Below, one piece after another: positions 27,808 through 36,490 of a DNA stretch of 64,000 bases. Made by a program: the position numbers and the translations under genes. The stretch is from Neoroseomonas alkaliterrae (GTDB lineage: Bacteria; Pseudomonadota; Alphaproteobacteria; Acetobacterales; Acetobacteraceae): the NCBI RefSeq assembly GCF_014199195.1, contig NZ_JACIJE010000013.1, positions 18,140 to 82,139 on the forward strand. The letters run 5' to 3'. The notes beneath the pieces were generated by a model, which did not search any database, was not told the DNA's origin, and saw nothing but the letters and a program-made list of their open reading frames with translations. The number at the start of each line of letters is the position of its first letter. The stretch's first letter is position 1.

Positions 27808-29619
27808 ATGAACGCGATCAGCAAGCCTTCCAACGGCGCCTACCGCATCGTGGACCACACCTATGACGTGGTGGTGGTGGGCGCGGGCGGCGCCGGGCTG
27901 CGCGCCACCTTCGGCATGGGCGCGGCCGGCCTCAAGACCGCCTGCATCACGAAGGTGTTCCCCACGCGCAGCCACACCGTCGCCGCCCAGGGCGGCGTCG
28001 GCGCGGCGCTGGGCAACATGGGCGAGGATGACTGGCGCTGGCACATGTACGACACCGTGAAGGGGTCGGACTGGCTCGGCGACCAGGACGCCATCGAATA
28101 CATGTGCCGCGAGGCGGTGCCGGCGATCATCGAGCTCGAGCACTACGGCGTGCCCTTCAGCCGCACCGAGGACGGGCGCATCTACCAGCGCCCCTTCGGC
28201 GGCCACATGACGCATTACGGCAAGGAGCCCGCGATGCGGGCCTGCGCCGCGGCCGACCGCACGGGCCATGCCATCCTGCACACGCTCTACCAGCAGTCGC
28301 TGAAGCACAATTGCGAGTTCTTCGTCGAGTATTTCGCCCTCGACCTCATCATGGACGACGAGGGCGCCTGCCGCGGCGTCATCGCCTGGTGCCTCGAGGA
28401 CGGCTCGATCCACCGCTTCCGGGCGCAGACCACGGTGCTGGCCACCGGTGGCTATGGCCGCGCCTATTTCTCCTGCACCTCGGCGCATACCTGCACGGGC
28501 GATGGCGGCGGCATGGTGCTGCGCGCCGGCCTGCCGCTGCAGGACAACGAGTTCGTGCAGTTCCACCCGACCGGCATCTACGGCTCGGGCTGCCTCGTGA
28601 CGGAAGGCGCGCGCGGCGAGGGCGGCTACCTGACGAACTCCGAGGGCGAGCGCTTCATGGAGCGCTACGCGCCCACCGCGAAGGATCTCGCCTCGCGCGA
28701 CGTCGTCTCCCGCGCCATGTCGATGGAAATCCGCGAGGGGCGCGGCTGCGGCCCGCTCAAGGACCACATCCACCTGCACCTCGAGCACCTCGGCGCGGAC
28801 ATCCTGCACGAGCGGCTGCCCGGCATCTCCGAGACGGCGAAGATCTTCGCCGGGGTGGACGTGACCAAGGAGCCCATCCCGATGCTGCCCACCGTCCACT
28901 ACAACATGGGCGGCATCCCGACGAACATCCATTGCGAGGTGCTGAACGCCACCGGCAAGGACCAGGACCGGGTGGTTCCGGGGCTGATGGCGGTGGGCGA
29001 GGCGGCCTGCGTCTCGGTCCATGGCGCGAACCGCCTCGGCACCAACTCGCTGCTCGACCTGGTGGTGTTCGGCCGCGCCGCGGCCCATCGCGCGGCGGAG
29101 ACGCTGAAGCCCGGCGCCTCCCAGCCGCCGCTGCCGCCCAAGGCGGGCGAGAAGGCGCTCGACCGCTTCGACCGCGTGCGCAACGCGAAGGGCAGCACCT
29201 CCGTGGCCGAGCTGCGCCTGACCATGCAGCGCACCATGCAGACCCACGCCGCTGTGTTCCGCACCTCCGAGCTGCTGAAGGAGGGTGTGGAGAAGATGGA
29301 CAAGGTCGCGGCCGGCTATGCCGACATCCGCATCGCCGACCGCTCGCTGATCTGGAACTCCGACCTGGTCGAGGCGCTGGAGCTCGACAACCTCATCGGC
29401 AACGCCCTGACCACCGTCTATGGCGCCGAGGCGCGCAAGGAATCCCGCGGCGCCCACGCCCATGAGGACTACCCCGAGCGCGACGACCAGAACTGGATGA
29501 AGCACACCCTCGCGCGCGTGGACGACAACTACGCCGTGAGCCTCGACTACCGCGACGTGAAGATGCGCACCCTGACCAACGAGGTGCAGGTCTTCCCGCC
29601 CAAGGCGCGCGTCTACTGA
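27808..29619 (+). CDS. sdhA: Succinate dehydrogenase flavoprotein subunit
   Basis: Catalytic subunit (603 residues) that oxidises succinate to fumarate using covalently bound FAD. The FAD-binding fold is at [17 protein letters not shown], and the covalent-flavin histidine is in [13 protein letters not shown]. Active-site regions [36 protein letters not shown] and [18 protein letters not shown] are intact. The C-terminal domain ends with the expected YRDVKMRTL segment. GGAAG lies upstream of ATG 27808. Third gene of the operon. Confidence 0.97.
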   Translation: MNAISKPSNGAYRIVDHTYDVVVVGAGGAGLRATFGMGAAGLKTACITKVFPTRSHTVAAQGGVGAALGNMGEDDWRWHMYDTVKGSDWLGDQDAIEYMCREAVPAIIELEHYGVPFSRTEDGRIYQRPFGGHMTHYGKEPAMRACAAADRTGHAILHTLYQQSLKHNCEFFVEYFALDLIMDDEGACRGVIAWCLEDGSIHRFRAQTTVLATGGYGRAYFSCTSAHTCTGDGGGMVLRAGLPLQDNEFVQFHPTGIYGSGCLVTEGARGEGGYLTNSEGERFMERYAPTAKDLASRDVVSRAMSMEIREGRGCGPLKDHIHLHLEHLGADILHERLPGISETAKIFAGVDVTKEPIPMLPTVHYNMGGIPTNIHCEVLNATGKDQDRVVPGLMAVGEAACVSVHGANRLGTNSLLDLVVFGRAAAHRAAETLKPGASQPPLPPKAGEKALDRFDRVRNAKGSTSVAELRLTMQRTMQTHAAVFRTSELLKEGVEKMDKVAAGYADIRIADRSLIWNSDLVEALELDNLIGNALTTVYGAEARKESRGAHAHEDYPERDDQNWMKHTLARVDDNYAVSLDYRDVKMRTLTNEVQVFPPKARVY

Positions 29620-29630
29620 GGAACCGACCG

Positions 29631-30413
29631 ATGGCCACCTTCACGCTTCCGAAGAACTCCACGGTCGGCGAGGGCCGCACCTATCCCGCGCCCGCGGGGG
29701 CGAAGAACGTCAAGGCGTTCAAGATCTACCGCTGGGACCCGGACGCGGGCGCCAATCCGCGCACCGACACCTACGAGATCGACCTCGACCAGTGCGGCCC
29801 GATGGTCCTGGACGCGCTGATCAAGATCAAGAACGAGATCGACTCCACCCTCACCTTCCGCCGCTCCTGCCGTGAGGGCATCTGCGGCTCCTGCTCGATG
29901 AACATCGACGGGCTGAACACGCTCGCCTGCCTCAAGCCGATCGAGGAGGTGAAGGGCGATGTCCGCATCAACCCGCTGCCGCACATGCCGGTGGTGAAGG
30001 ACCTGGTGCCGGACCTCTCCCAGATTTATGCGCAGCTCCGCTCCATCGAGCCCTGGCTCAAGGCCGACACGCCGCCGCCGCCCGACGGCGAGCGCCTGCA
30101 GTCCAAGGAGGAGCGCGCGAAGCTCGACGGGCTGTGGGAGTGCATCCTGTGCTTCTGCTGCTCCACCGCCTGCCCCTCCTACTGGTGGAACGGCGACCGC
30201 TACCTCGGCCCCGCGGTGCTGCTGCAGGCCTATCGCTGGATCGCCGACTCGCGCGACGAGGCCACCGGCGAACGGCTCGATGCGCTCGAGGATCCGTTCA
30301 AGCTCTATCGCTGCCACACCATCATGAACTGCACACGGACCTGCCCGAAGGGGCTGAACCCGGCGCAGGCGATCGGCGAGATCAAGAAGCTGATGGTCGA
30401 GCGCCAGGGCTGA
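29631..30413 (+). CDS. sdhB: Succinate dehydrogenase iron-sulfur subunit
   Basis: Electron-transfer subunit (260 residues) linking FAD to quinone. All three clusters are visible: [2Fe-2S] in [13 protein letters not shown]...LAC, [4Fe-4S] in [14 protein letters not shown], and [3Fe-4S] in [17 protein letters not shown]. It begins 11 bases after sdhA and ends the operon at a hairpin with a T-run. Confidence 0.97.
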   Translation: MATFTLPKNSTVGEGRTYPAPAGAKNVKAFKIYRWDPDAGANPRTDTYEIDLDQCGPMVLDALIKIKNEIDSTLTFRRSCREGICGSCSMNIDGLNTLACLKPIEEVKGDVRINPLPHMPVVKDLVPDLSQIYAQLRSIEPWLKADTPPPPDGERLQSKEERAKLDGLWECILCFCCSTACPSYWWNGDRYLGPAVLLQAYRWIADSRDEATGERLDALEDPFKLYRCHTIMNCTRTCPKGLNPAQAIGEIKKLMVERQG

Positions 30414-30435
30414 GCAGCCCGGCCTGCCGCGATCC

Positions 30436-30469
30436 GCGCCGCGCTCCCGCCCGGGGGCGCGGCGCTTTT
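30436..30469 (+). terminator. Rho-independent terminator after sdhB
   Basis: A 9-bp GC stem (30436-30444 with 30457-30465), 12-base loop, then TTTT. It begins 22 bases past the sdhB stop codon and is the best intrinsic terminator in the window. Confidence 0.75.
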
Positions 30470-30541
30470 CGTTGCGGCGGGGGTGGCGCCGGGGGGCGCG
30501 CGGGGGCTAGCCTCCCGGCAACCACAACCGGGAGACCCCCA

Positions 30542-32113
30542 ATGTCCAGGACGCTTCATGTGCTGCTGGCCGGCGCCGCGATCGCCCTCGCGCCCGCCGC
30601 GCATGCCCAGACGCTGACCCTTGCCTCCGCGGCCCCGGTCACGTCCATGGACCCGCATTTCCACAACCTGGGTCCGAACAACGCCATGATGATGCATGTG
30701 TTCGACCGGCTGGTGGAACGCGACGGGCGGGCGCGGCCGCATCCCGCGCTGGCGGTCTCCTGGCGCGCCATCAATGACCGGCTGTGGGAATTCAAGCTGC
30801 GCGAGGGCGTGACCTGGCACGACGGGGGGCCCTTCACGGCCGAGGACGTGGCCTTCTCCTTCGCCCGCGTGCCGAACGTGCCGAACAGCCCGGGCGGCTT
30901 CCAGGGCTTCCTGCGCGCGATCGAGCGCGTCGAGGTGGTGGATGCCCACACGCTGCGCCTGCATACGCGCCAGCCGCATCCGCTGATGCCGCTCGACATC
31001 GCCTCGGTCTCGATCATCGCCCGCCACGCCGCCGAGGGCGCGGCGACCGAGGACTTCAACTCCGGCCGCGCCGCGATCGGCACCGGGCCCTACAGGCTGG
31101 TGTCCTACCGCCTCGGCGACCGCACCGAGCTCGAGCGCAACCCCGCCTATTTCGGCGGCGCGGAGCCCTGGGCGCGGGTGAACTACCGCATCATCACCAA
31201 CGACGGCGCGCGCACCGCCGCCCTGCTCGCGGGCGATGTGGACCTGATCGAACAGGTGCCGACCTCCGACCTCGCGCGGCTGCGGCGGGACCAGCGCGTG
31301 ACGATCAGCAGCATCCCGAGTCTCAGGACCGTCTATCTCGTGCCGGACTACGGCCGCGAGGGGAACGATCCGCAGATCACCGACCATGCCGGCAACCCGC
31401 TGCCGGCGAACCCCTTCCGCGATGTGCGCGTCCGCCGCGCCCTCTCCATGGCGATCAACCGCCAGGCGCTGGCGGAGCAGGTGATGGAGGGTGCTGCCAC
31501 GCCGACCGCGCAATGGCTGCCCGAGGGCGCCTTCGGCTACGATCCGAGCGTGCGCCCCCGCCCCTTCGACCCCGATGGCGCGCGGCGGCTGCTCGCTGAG
31601 GCCGGCTATCCGGACGGCTTCCGGGTGACGCTCACCGGCCCCAACGACCGCTGGCCGAATGACGGGCGCCTGACCCAGGCGGTGGCGCAGATGTGGACGC
31701 GCATCGGCGTCCGGACGCAGGTGCAGGCCTTCCCCTGGACCGGCTTCGTGCCGCGGCGGATGCGCTTCGAGTTCGCGGTGCAGCTCGCGGCCTGGGGCTC
31801 CAGCACGGGCGAGGCGTCGAACTTCCTCGCCAATGTCGTGGCCACCCGCGACCGCGCCCGCCTGACGGGTGCCAACAACAATGCGCGCTTCTCGGATCCG
31901 GTCTTCGACGACCTCCTGGCCCGCGCCTCGGCCACCATGGACGATGAGCGGCGCGAGGCGATGTGGCACGAGGCGGTGGCGCGCTATGCCGAGACCGAGC
32001 CCTACATCCAGCTCATCCAGTATGTGAACACCTGGGCGGCGCGGCGCGGCTTCACGCACGACCCGCGCATGGACGAGCGGACCATCGCGATGGGCGTCCG
32101 CCGGGCGCAGTAG
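30542..32113 (+). CDS. ABC transporter substrate-binding protein (peptide/nickel type)
   Basis: A periplasmic solute-binding protein of the SBP_bac_5 family, 523 residues. The signal peptide covers residues 1-23 and ends AHA before QTLTLASAAPVTSMDPHF. Family landmarks are HDGGPFTAEDVAFSFAR, GTGPYRLVSYRLGDRTELERNP, and VRRALSMAINRQALAEQVM. Binders of this family take oligopeptides, nickel or other small ligands. No permease or ATPase gene adjoins it, so it is an orphan and its partner lies elsewhere. GGGAG sits 8 bases before ATG 30542; TAGCCT lies 29 bases upstream of the start. Confidence 0.93.
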   Translation: MSRTLHVLLAGAAIALAPAAHAQTLTLASAAPVTSMDPHFHNLGPNNAMMMHVFDRLVERDGRARPHPALAVSWRAINDRLWEFKLREGVTWHDGGPFTAEDVAFSFARVPNVPNSPGGFQGFLRAIERVEVVDAHTLRLHTRQPHPLMPLDIASVSIIARHAAEGAATEDFNSGRAAIGTGPYRLVSYRLGDRTELERNPAYFGGAEPWARVNYRIITNDGARTAALLAGDVDLIEQVPTSDLARLRRDQRVTISSIPSLRTVYLVPDYGREGNDPQITDHAGNPLPANPFRDVRVRRALSMAINRQALAEQVMEGAATPTAQWLPEGAFGYDPSVRPRPFDPDGARRLLAEAGYPDGFRVTLTGPNDRWPNDGRLTQAVAQMWTRIGVRTQVQAFPWTGFVPRRMRFEFAVQLAAWGSSTGEASNFLANVVATRDRARLTGANNNARFSDPVFDDLLARASATMDDERREAMWHEAVARYAETEPYIQLIQYVNTWAARRGFTHDPRMDERTIAMGVRRAQ

Positions 32114-32156
32114 CGCCCGCTTGCGGAGGGCGGGGCGGCCGCGCGCCGCGCCCTCT

Positions 32157-32927
32157 CTAGGTCCAGAGCCGCTCGCGCGAGAGTTCCTCGGCGATGATCG
32201 TGCTGGCGGTCTCGAGCAGCGCCTCGCCCTTCGCCGCACTCGCCGAGCGCGCATCGCCGATCACGCCGCTCTCCGTCATCTCGCGGAAGGAGCGCCGGCG
32301 GATCATCGCCGCGGGCTGCCCTTCGGGCCGCGTCGAATGTGGGCCATGCGCCTCGGCCAGCCTTCCGGGCCGCACCGCCGCGGGCATCAGCGCCATGACC
32401 ATCGAGGTTTCCGCCTCGCAGGCGTGCAGCACCGTGGACTGGCGTTCGAGGATCGGGGCGAAGCCGTCGCCCACCAGATGCCAGTAGGTTCCGGCGGCGA
32501 CCGCGATGCCCAGCTCCACCTGGCATTCGCCCGCCACCACGGCGACCGCCTCGGCATTGCCGCCATGGCCGTTCAGCAGCATCACGCGCCGGAATCCCGC
32601 CCGCGCGGCCGAGCGCACCACGCCCTTGAGCAGCGCCGAGAAGGTCGAGAAGTCGAGCGTGACCGTCCCCCCGAAAGCCACGTGATGCTCCGCGAGCCCG
32701 GTCCAGACGCAGGGCATCACCACCACCGGCCTGCCCGCGGCGGCGAGGCGCCGCGCCGTGCGCTGCGCAACCGCGGTGGCGCAGAGGATGTCCACGCCGG
32801 TCGCCAGATGCGGCCCGTGCTGTTCGAGCGAGGCGACGGGAACGATCACGATCGCGCCCTCGGCGGCGCGCGCGTTCAGCTCCGCGAAGGTCAGCCTCAT
32901 CCACTCGATCTCGGTCTCGCTCGCCAT
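32157..32927 (-). CDS. Creatininase family amidohydrolase
   Basis: A metal-dependent cyclic-amide hydrolase-like protein of 256 residues. Metal-ligand motifs are visible: SLEQHGPHLA (Glu and His), GVDILCA (Asp), LNGHGGNAEAV (His) and HACEAETS (Glu). The family includes creatininase and enzymes of cofactor synthesis, so the substrate is open. Start at 32927 follows GGAGAGGGG. Its promoter side faces the 3' end of the photolyase gene, 46 bases away on the same strand, and cotranscription is possible. Confidence 0.9.
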   Translation of the reverse strand: MASETEIEWMRLTFAELNARAAEGAIVIVPVASLEQHGPHLATGVDILCATAVAQRTARRLAAAGRPVVVMPCVWTGLAEHHVAFGGTVTLDFSTFSALLKGVVRSAARAGFRRVMLLNGHGGNAEAVAVVAGECQVELGIAVAAGTYWHLVGDGFAPILERQSTVLHACEAETSMVMALMPAAVRPGRLAEAHGPHSTRPEGQPAAMIRRRSFREMTESGVIGDARSASAAKGEALLETASTIIAEELSRERLWT

Positions 32928-32973
32928 GCCCCTCTCCGTCTCTGCGGCGGCGCCGAGGATGGAGCGCGGGCGT

Positions 32974-34506
32974 TCAGCCGTCGAGGGCGGCGAGGAACCG
33001 CCCCGCCTCGGCGCGCATCGCCGCGACATTGCGCGGGTCCATCCGCGCGAGGCTTCTCAGCGGCAGCGCCATGCGCGGGTTCGCCGCGAAGCGATCGGCG
33101 TGGCGGGCGATGAAGTCCCAGTAGAGGAAGTTGAACGGGCAGGCGCGCGGTCCCGTCGCCTGCTTCGGATCATGCGCGCAGCCGCGGCAGTAGTCGGACA
33201 TGCGGTTGATGTAGGCCGCCGAGGCGGCATAGGGCTTGGAGGCCATCAGCCCGCCATCGGCATGGATCGCCATGCCGTGCGTGTTCGGCAGCGCCACCCA
33301 CTCGAAGGCATCCGCATAGACGGCGAGATACCAGGCATTGATCTCCGCCGGCGCGATGCCGGCCAGCAGCGCGAAATTGCCGGTGACCATCAGCCGCTGG
33401 ATGTGATGGGCGTAGGCGAGATCCCGCGTCTGCGCGACCGCCTCGGCCATGCAGCGCATGCTGGTCGGCGCGCCCCAGTAGAAGGCCGGCAGCGGACGCC
33501 CCGCGCCGAGCGCGTTCTCCGCCGCATAGCCCGGCATCAGGTGCCAGTAGATCCCGCGCACATATTCCCGCCAGCCGAGGATCTGGCGGATGAAGCCCTC
33601 CGCGGCGTTGAGCGGGGCATGGCCGTCGCGCCAGGCCTGCTCGGCGCCGCGGCAGGCCTCCATCGGATCGAGCAGGCCGATGTTGAGGCTGGTCGAGACC
33701 AGCGAGTGGAACAGCGTCGGCTGCCCCGCCGCCATCGCGTCCTGGTAGTCCCCGAAGCGCGGCAGCCGGTCGCGGATGAAGGCGTCGAGCGCGGCGCGGG
33801 CGTCGCGCGCCGTGACCGGCCATGCGAAGCCCTCGAGCGCGCCGAAATGCGCCCCGAAGCGCGCGGCGACGAGGGCCATCACCTCGCGCGTGATGCCATC
33901 AGGGGCGAAGCGCGGCGGGGGCGGCGGCGCCATCCCCTCGGGCAGGGCCGAGCGGTTCTCGGCATCGAAGTTCCATTGCCCGCCGGCCGGCGCGTCGCCC
34001 TCCATCAGCAGGCCGGTCATCCGCCGCATCTCGCGGTAGAAGAACTCCATGCGATACGACTTCCGCCCTTCGGCCCAGGCGCGGAAACGCGGCAGCGGGC
34101 AGAGGAAGCGCGCATCCTCGCGGATCTCGACCGGCACGCCGGACGCCGCCTCCCAGCCGCGCATGTCCTCCAACACGCGCCACTCGCCCGGATGCGTCGC
34201 GACGATGCGCGCGGGGCGGTGGCGGGCCACCGCGCGCAGCACCTCGCCGCGGAAGCCATGCGTGTTGGCCGGATCGTCGAGGCGCACATGGTCCACGCGC
34301 ACGCCCCGGGCCGCGAGCGCGCGCGCGAAGTGCCGCATGGCCGAGAGCACCAGCACGATCTTCTGCGGATGATGCGGGACATAGGTGCATTCCTCCTGCA
34401 CCTCCATCATCAGCACGGTGTCGCGCGCCGGATCGAGGTCGCGCAGCGCGGCGATGTCCCGCGCGCACTGGTCCCCGAGCACGACGCGCAGCGCGCCGCC
34501 CTTCAT
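32974..34506 (-). CDS. Iron-sulfur (6-4) photolyase / bacterial cryptochrome (FeS-BCP)
   Basis: A 510-residue FAD-binding photolyase-family protein. Four cysteines expected to bind a [4Fe-4S] cluster are visible: SMRCMAEA, the YCRGC pair and RACPFNFLYWDF. That pattern is characteristic of prokaryotic PhrB/CryB-type proteins, which repair (6-4) photoproducts or act in light signalling. The N-terminal part starts LRVVLGDQ, and later LMVTGNFALLAGI and WYLAVYADAFEWV match the FAD-domain helices. It is translationally coupled by an ATGA overlap with the upstream DUF6134 gene. Confidence 0.93.
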   Translation of the reverse strand: MKGGALRVVLGDQCARDIAALRDLDPARDTVLMMEVQEECTYVPHHPQKIVLVLSAMRHFARALAARGVRVDHVRLDDPANTHGFRGEVLRAVARHRPARIVATHPGEWRVLEDMRGWEAASGVPVEIREDARFLCPLPRFRAWAEGRKSYRMEFFYREMRRMTGLLMEGDAPAGGQWNFDAENRSALPEGMAPPPPPRFAPDGITREVMALVAARFGAHFGALEGFAWPVTARDARAALDAFIRDRLPRFGDYQDAMAAGQPTLFHSLVSTSLNIGLLDPMEACRGAEQAWRDGHAPLNAAEGFIRQILGWREYVRGIYWHLMPGYAAENALGAGRPLPAFYWGAPTSMRCMAEAVAQTRDLAYAHHIQRLMVTGNFALLAGIAPAEINAWYLAVYADAFEWVALPNTHGMAIHADGGLMASKPYAASAAYINRMSDYCRGCAHDPKQATGPRACPFNFLYWDFIARHADRFAANPRMALPLRSLARMDPRNVAAMRAEAGRFLAALDG

Positions 34507-35111
34507 GCCGCTTCGTAGACGATGTCGTTCCCGTCCTCGCCGCGCGCCGAGAAGCCGACCCAGCGCCCCGCCGCGTCGAAGGCGACGGTGGCGGAGACAT
34601 CGCCGCTGCAGGTGAAGGACGGCCCGCCCGCCGAACCGCGGCGCGATTCCCAGGACAGCGCGAGCGCCCGGCCCGTGGTGGTGCCGAACAGCGGCACCGC
34701 CCCGCCCATCCGGCGCATCTCCCACCACGACAGCGGTGCGGCATCCGGCGCGAGGCGCTGCGGGCCTTCCGTGCCCTCCAGCAGCACCGCGCCGGGGGTG
34801 GCCTCGCCGCGCACCTCGACGATGCGCCCGTTGCGGTTGAGGCGGGAGGCGACGCGCAGGAAGCGGCCTTCGCGCGTCACCTCCTCGTAGCGGTGCTCGT
34901 AGCGATAGACGACGACGCCCATCACCTTCGGCACGATGGCGAGCTCCGAGGTCGCGACCCGCTCGCCGCCGCGCTGGGCGAAGCGGACGACATGCGTGCC
35001 CACGGCATCGCCCCGGCGCCGCACGCGGAAGGCGATCTCCTGCCCGCCGGGCGCGGCGGCCATGACGAAGGGCGCCGCAAGGCCGAGAAGCGCGTGCCGC
35101 CGCCGCATCAT
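34503..35111 (-). CDS. DUF6134 family protein
   Basis: A 202-residue protein with a short hydrophobic N-terminus (MMRRRHALLGLAAPFVMAAAPG), a likely twin-arginine-like signal peptide with RRR. The rest is predicted beta-rich, with segments EIAFRVRRRGDAVGTHVV and VVVYRYEHRYEEVTR. The family has no assigned function. It overlaps by 4 bases both the SDR gene upstream and the photolyase gene downstream, so a shared process is implied; what a periplasmic protein does with a photolyase is unclear. Confidence 0.75.
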   Translation of the reverse strand: MMRRRHALLGLAAPFVMAAAPGGQEIAFRVRRRGDAVGTHVVRFAQRGGERVATSELAIVPKVMGVVVYRYEHRYEEVTREGRFLRVASRLNRNGRIVEVRGEATPGAVLLEGTEGPQRLAPDAAPLSWWEMRRMGGAVPLFGTTTGRALALSWESRRGSAGGPSFTCSGDVSATVAFDAAGRWVGFSARGEDGNDIVYEAA

Positions 35112-35833
35112 CCGCGGCTCCGCACGGTCGAGCGGCCGCCATCCACGGCCAGCACCTGGCCGGTGATCCAGCCGGCCTCGGGCGAGAGCAGGAAGGCGGC
35201 CGCGGCGGCGGGGTCCTCGCCCTCGCCGAGCCGTGGAATGGGGTGTTGCGCGGCCAGCGCCTCGGCCATCTGCGGGTTCCCGATCAGCGGCGCCGCCATG
35301 GCGCTGCGGGTGAGCGAGGGGGCGATGCAGTTGACGCGCACCGCGGGCGCGAGTTCCGCCGCGAGCGCCACCGTCAGCCCCTCCACCGCCGCCTTGGCGG
35401 CGGCGATGGCCGCATGGTTGGCGAAGCCGGCGCGCGCCGCAACCGTCGAGACCAGCACCACCGCCCCGCGTGCCGCGACCAGCGCCGGCTGCGCCGCCTG
35501 CACCGCCAGCGCAGCCCCCAGCGCATTGAGGCGGAAGGTGGCGAGGAAATCCTCCTCGGTGGTGCGGCGCAGCGGCTTGAGCAGGATCGAGCCGGCGCAA
35601 TAGGCGAGCCCTGCGATCTCCGGCCCGGCCGCGGCGATCGCCGCGGCAAGGGCGCGCCCATCCGTCGCATCCGCCGGCACGGCGAGGCTGCCGGGCAGGC
35701 CGGCCGCGAGCGCCTCGAGCCGCGCCGCATCGCGCGCCACCAGCACCAGCCGCTCGCCGCGCTGCGCCAGCCGCCGCGCCAGCGCCGAGCCCATCGCGCC
35801 GGTCGCCCCGACCACCACCACGGTCCGTGTCAT
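35108..35833 (-). CDS. SDR-family protein lacking the catalytic tyrosine
   Basis: A 241-residue short-chain dehydrogenase/reductase. The nucleotide-binding motif is VVGATGAMGSALARR and the NAG-type motif reads AYCAGSILL. The catalytic Ser129 and Lys147 are present, but the usual Tyr of YxxxK is Ile143 (AAIAAAK). The enzyme would lack the general acid/base, so it may be non-catalytic or use another mechanism. First gene of an SDR-DUF6134-photolyase operon with two ATGA overlaps; divergent from the SixA-like gene. Confidence 0.9.
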   Translation of the reverse strand: MTRTVVVVGATGAMGSALARRLAQRGERLVLVARDAARLEALAAGLPGSLAVPADATDGRALAAAIAAAGPEIAGLAYCAGSILLKPLRRTTEEDFLATFRLNALGAALAVQAAQPALVAARGAVVLVSTVAARAGFANHAAIAAAKAAVEGLTVALAAELAPAVRVNCIAPSLTRSAMAAPLIGNPQMAEALAAQHPIPRLGEGEDPAAAAAFLLSPEAGWITGQVLAVDGGRSTVRSRG

Positions 35834-35952
35834 CGTCCCTCCATCCCTTCGTCCCGGCCCGGCGCGGAGATGGGCCCCGCGACGGCTTTGGCGAGGGGCG
35901 CGGGGGGATGGGCGCGACAGCCGCGCCGCGGCGTGGCAGGATGGGCGGCGAG

Positions 35953-36489
35953 ATGCGCCAGCTCCTTCTGCTCCGCCACGCGAAATCCTCCTGGGACGAC
36001 CCGATGCTCCCCGACCATGCGCGGCCGCTGAACGCGCGCGGGCGGCGCGCGGCGCAGGCGATGGCGGCGGCGATCCGCGATCTCGGCCTCTCGCCGGACG
36101 TGGTGCTGGTCTCCTCGGCCCGGCGCACGCTGCAGACGCTGGAGGCGATCTCGCCCTTCGCCGACAGCCCGCTGGTCGAGCCGATGGACGACCTCTACCT
36201 CGCCCCCTGGCCCCGGCTGCTCGAGATCCTGCGCCGCGCGCCGGAGACGGCGCGCTCGGTGATGCTGATCGGCCACAATCCCGGGCTGCAGGACCTCGCG
36301 CTCGCGCTGGCCGGCGCCAAGGGCATGGCCGGCGCGAACGCCGCCGCCGCCCGCCGCATGGCCGAGGGCTTCCCGACCTGCGCGCTGGCCGAGTTCAGCA
36401 TCGCGACGCCGTGGCACGACCTCGACGAGGGCGCCGGCCGGCTGATCCGCTTCCTGGTTCCGGCGGATCTGCCCGAAGCGGTGCTCTGA
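35953..36489 (+). CDS. Histidine phosphatase family protein (SixA-like)
   Basis: A 178-residue member of the histidine phosphatase superfamily. The catalytic RHG-type motif reads LLLRHAKSSWDD and the second histidine lies in MLIGHNPGLQDLAL; SSARRTLQT also fits. SixA proteins dephosphorylate phosphohistidine in phosphorelay or phosphotransfer proteins. I chose ATG 35953 (MRQLLLLRH); ATG 35941 in the same frame is possible. It lies one base before the CHAD gene. Confidence 0.9.
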   Translation: MRQLLLLRHAKSSWDDPMLPDHARPLNARGRRAAQAMAAAIRDLGLSPDVVLVSSARRTLQTLEAISPFADSPLVEPMDDLYLAPWPRLLEILRRAPETARSVMLIGHNPGLQDLALALAGAKGMAGANAAAARRMAEGFPTCALAEFSIATPWHDLDEGAGRLIRFLVPADLPEAVL

Positions 36490-36490
36490 C

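Noticed and set aside
32157..32160. CTAG at the end of the creatininase gene as a further promoter-like site
   Set aside because: It is part of that gene's stop codon region on the minus strand, and no gene starts suitably downstream.
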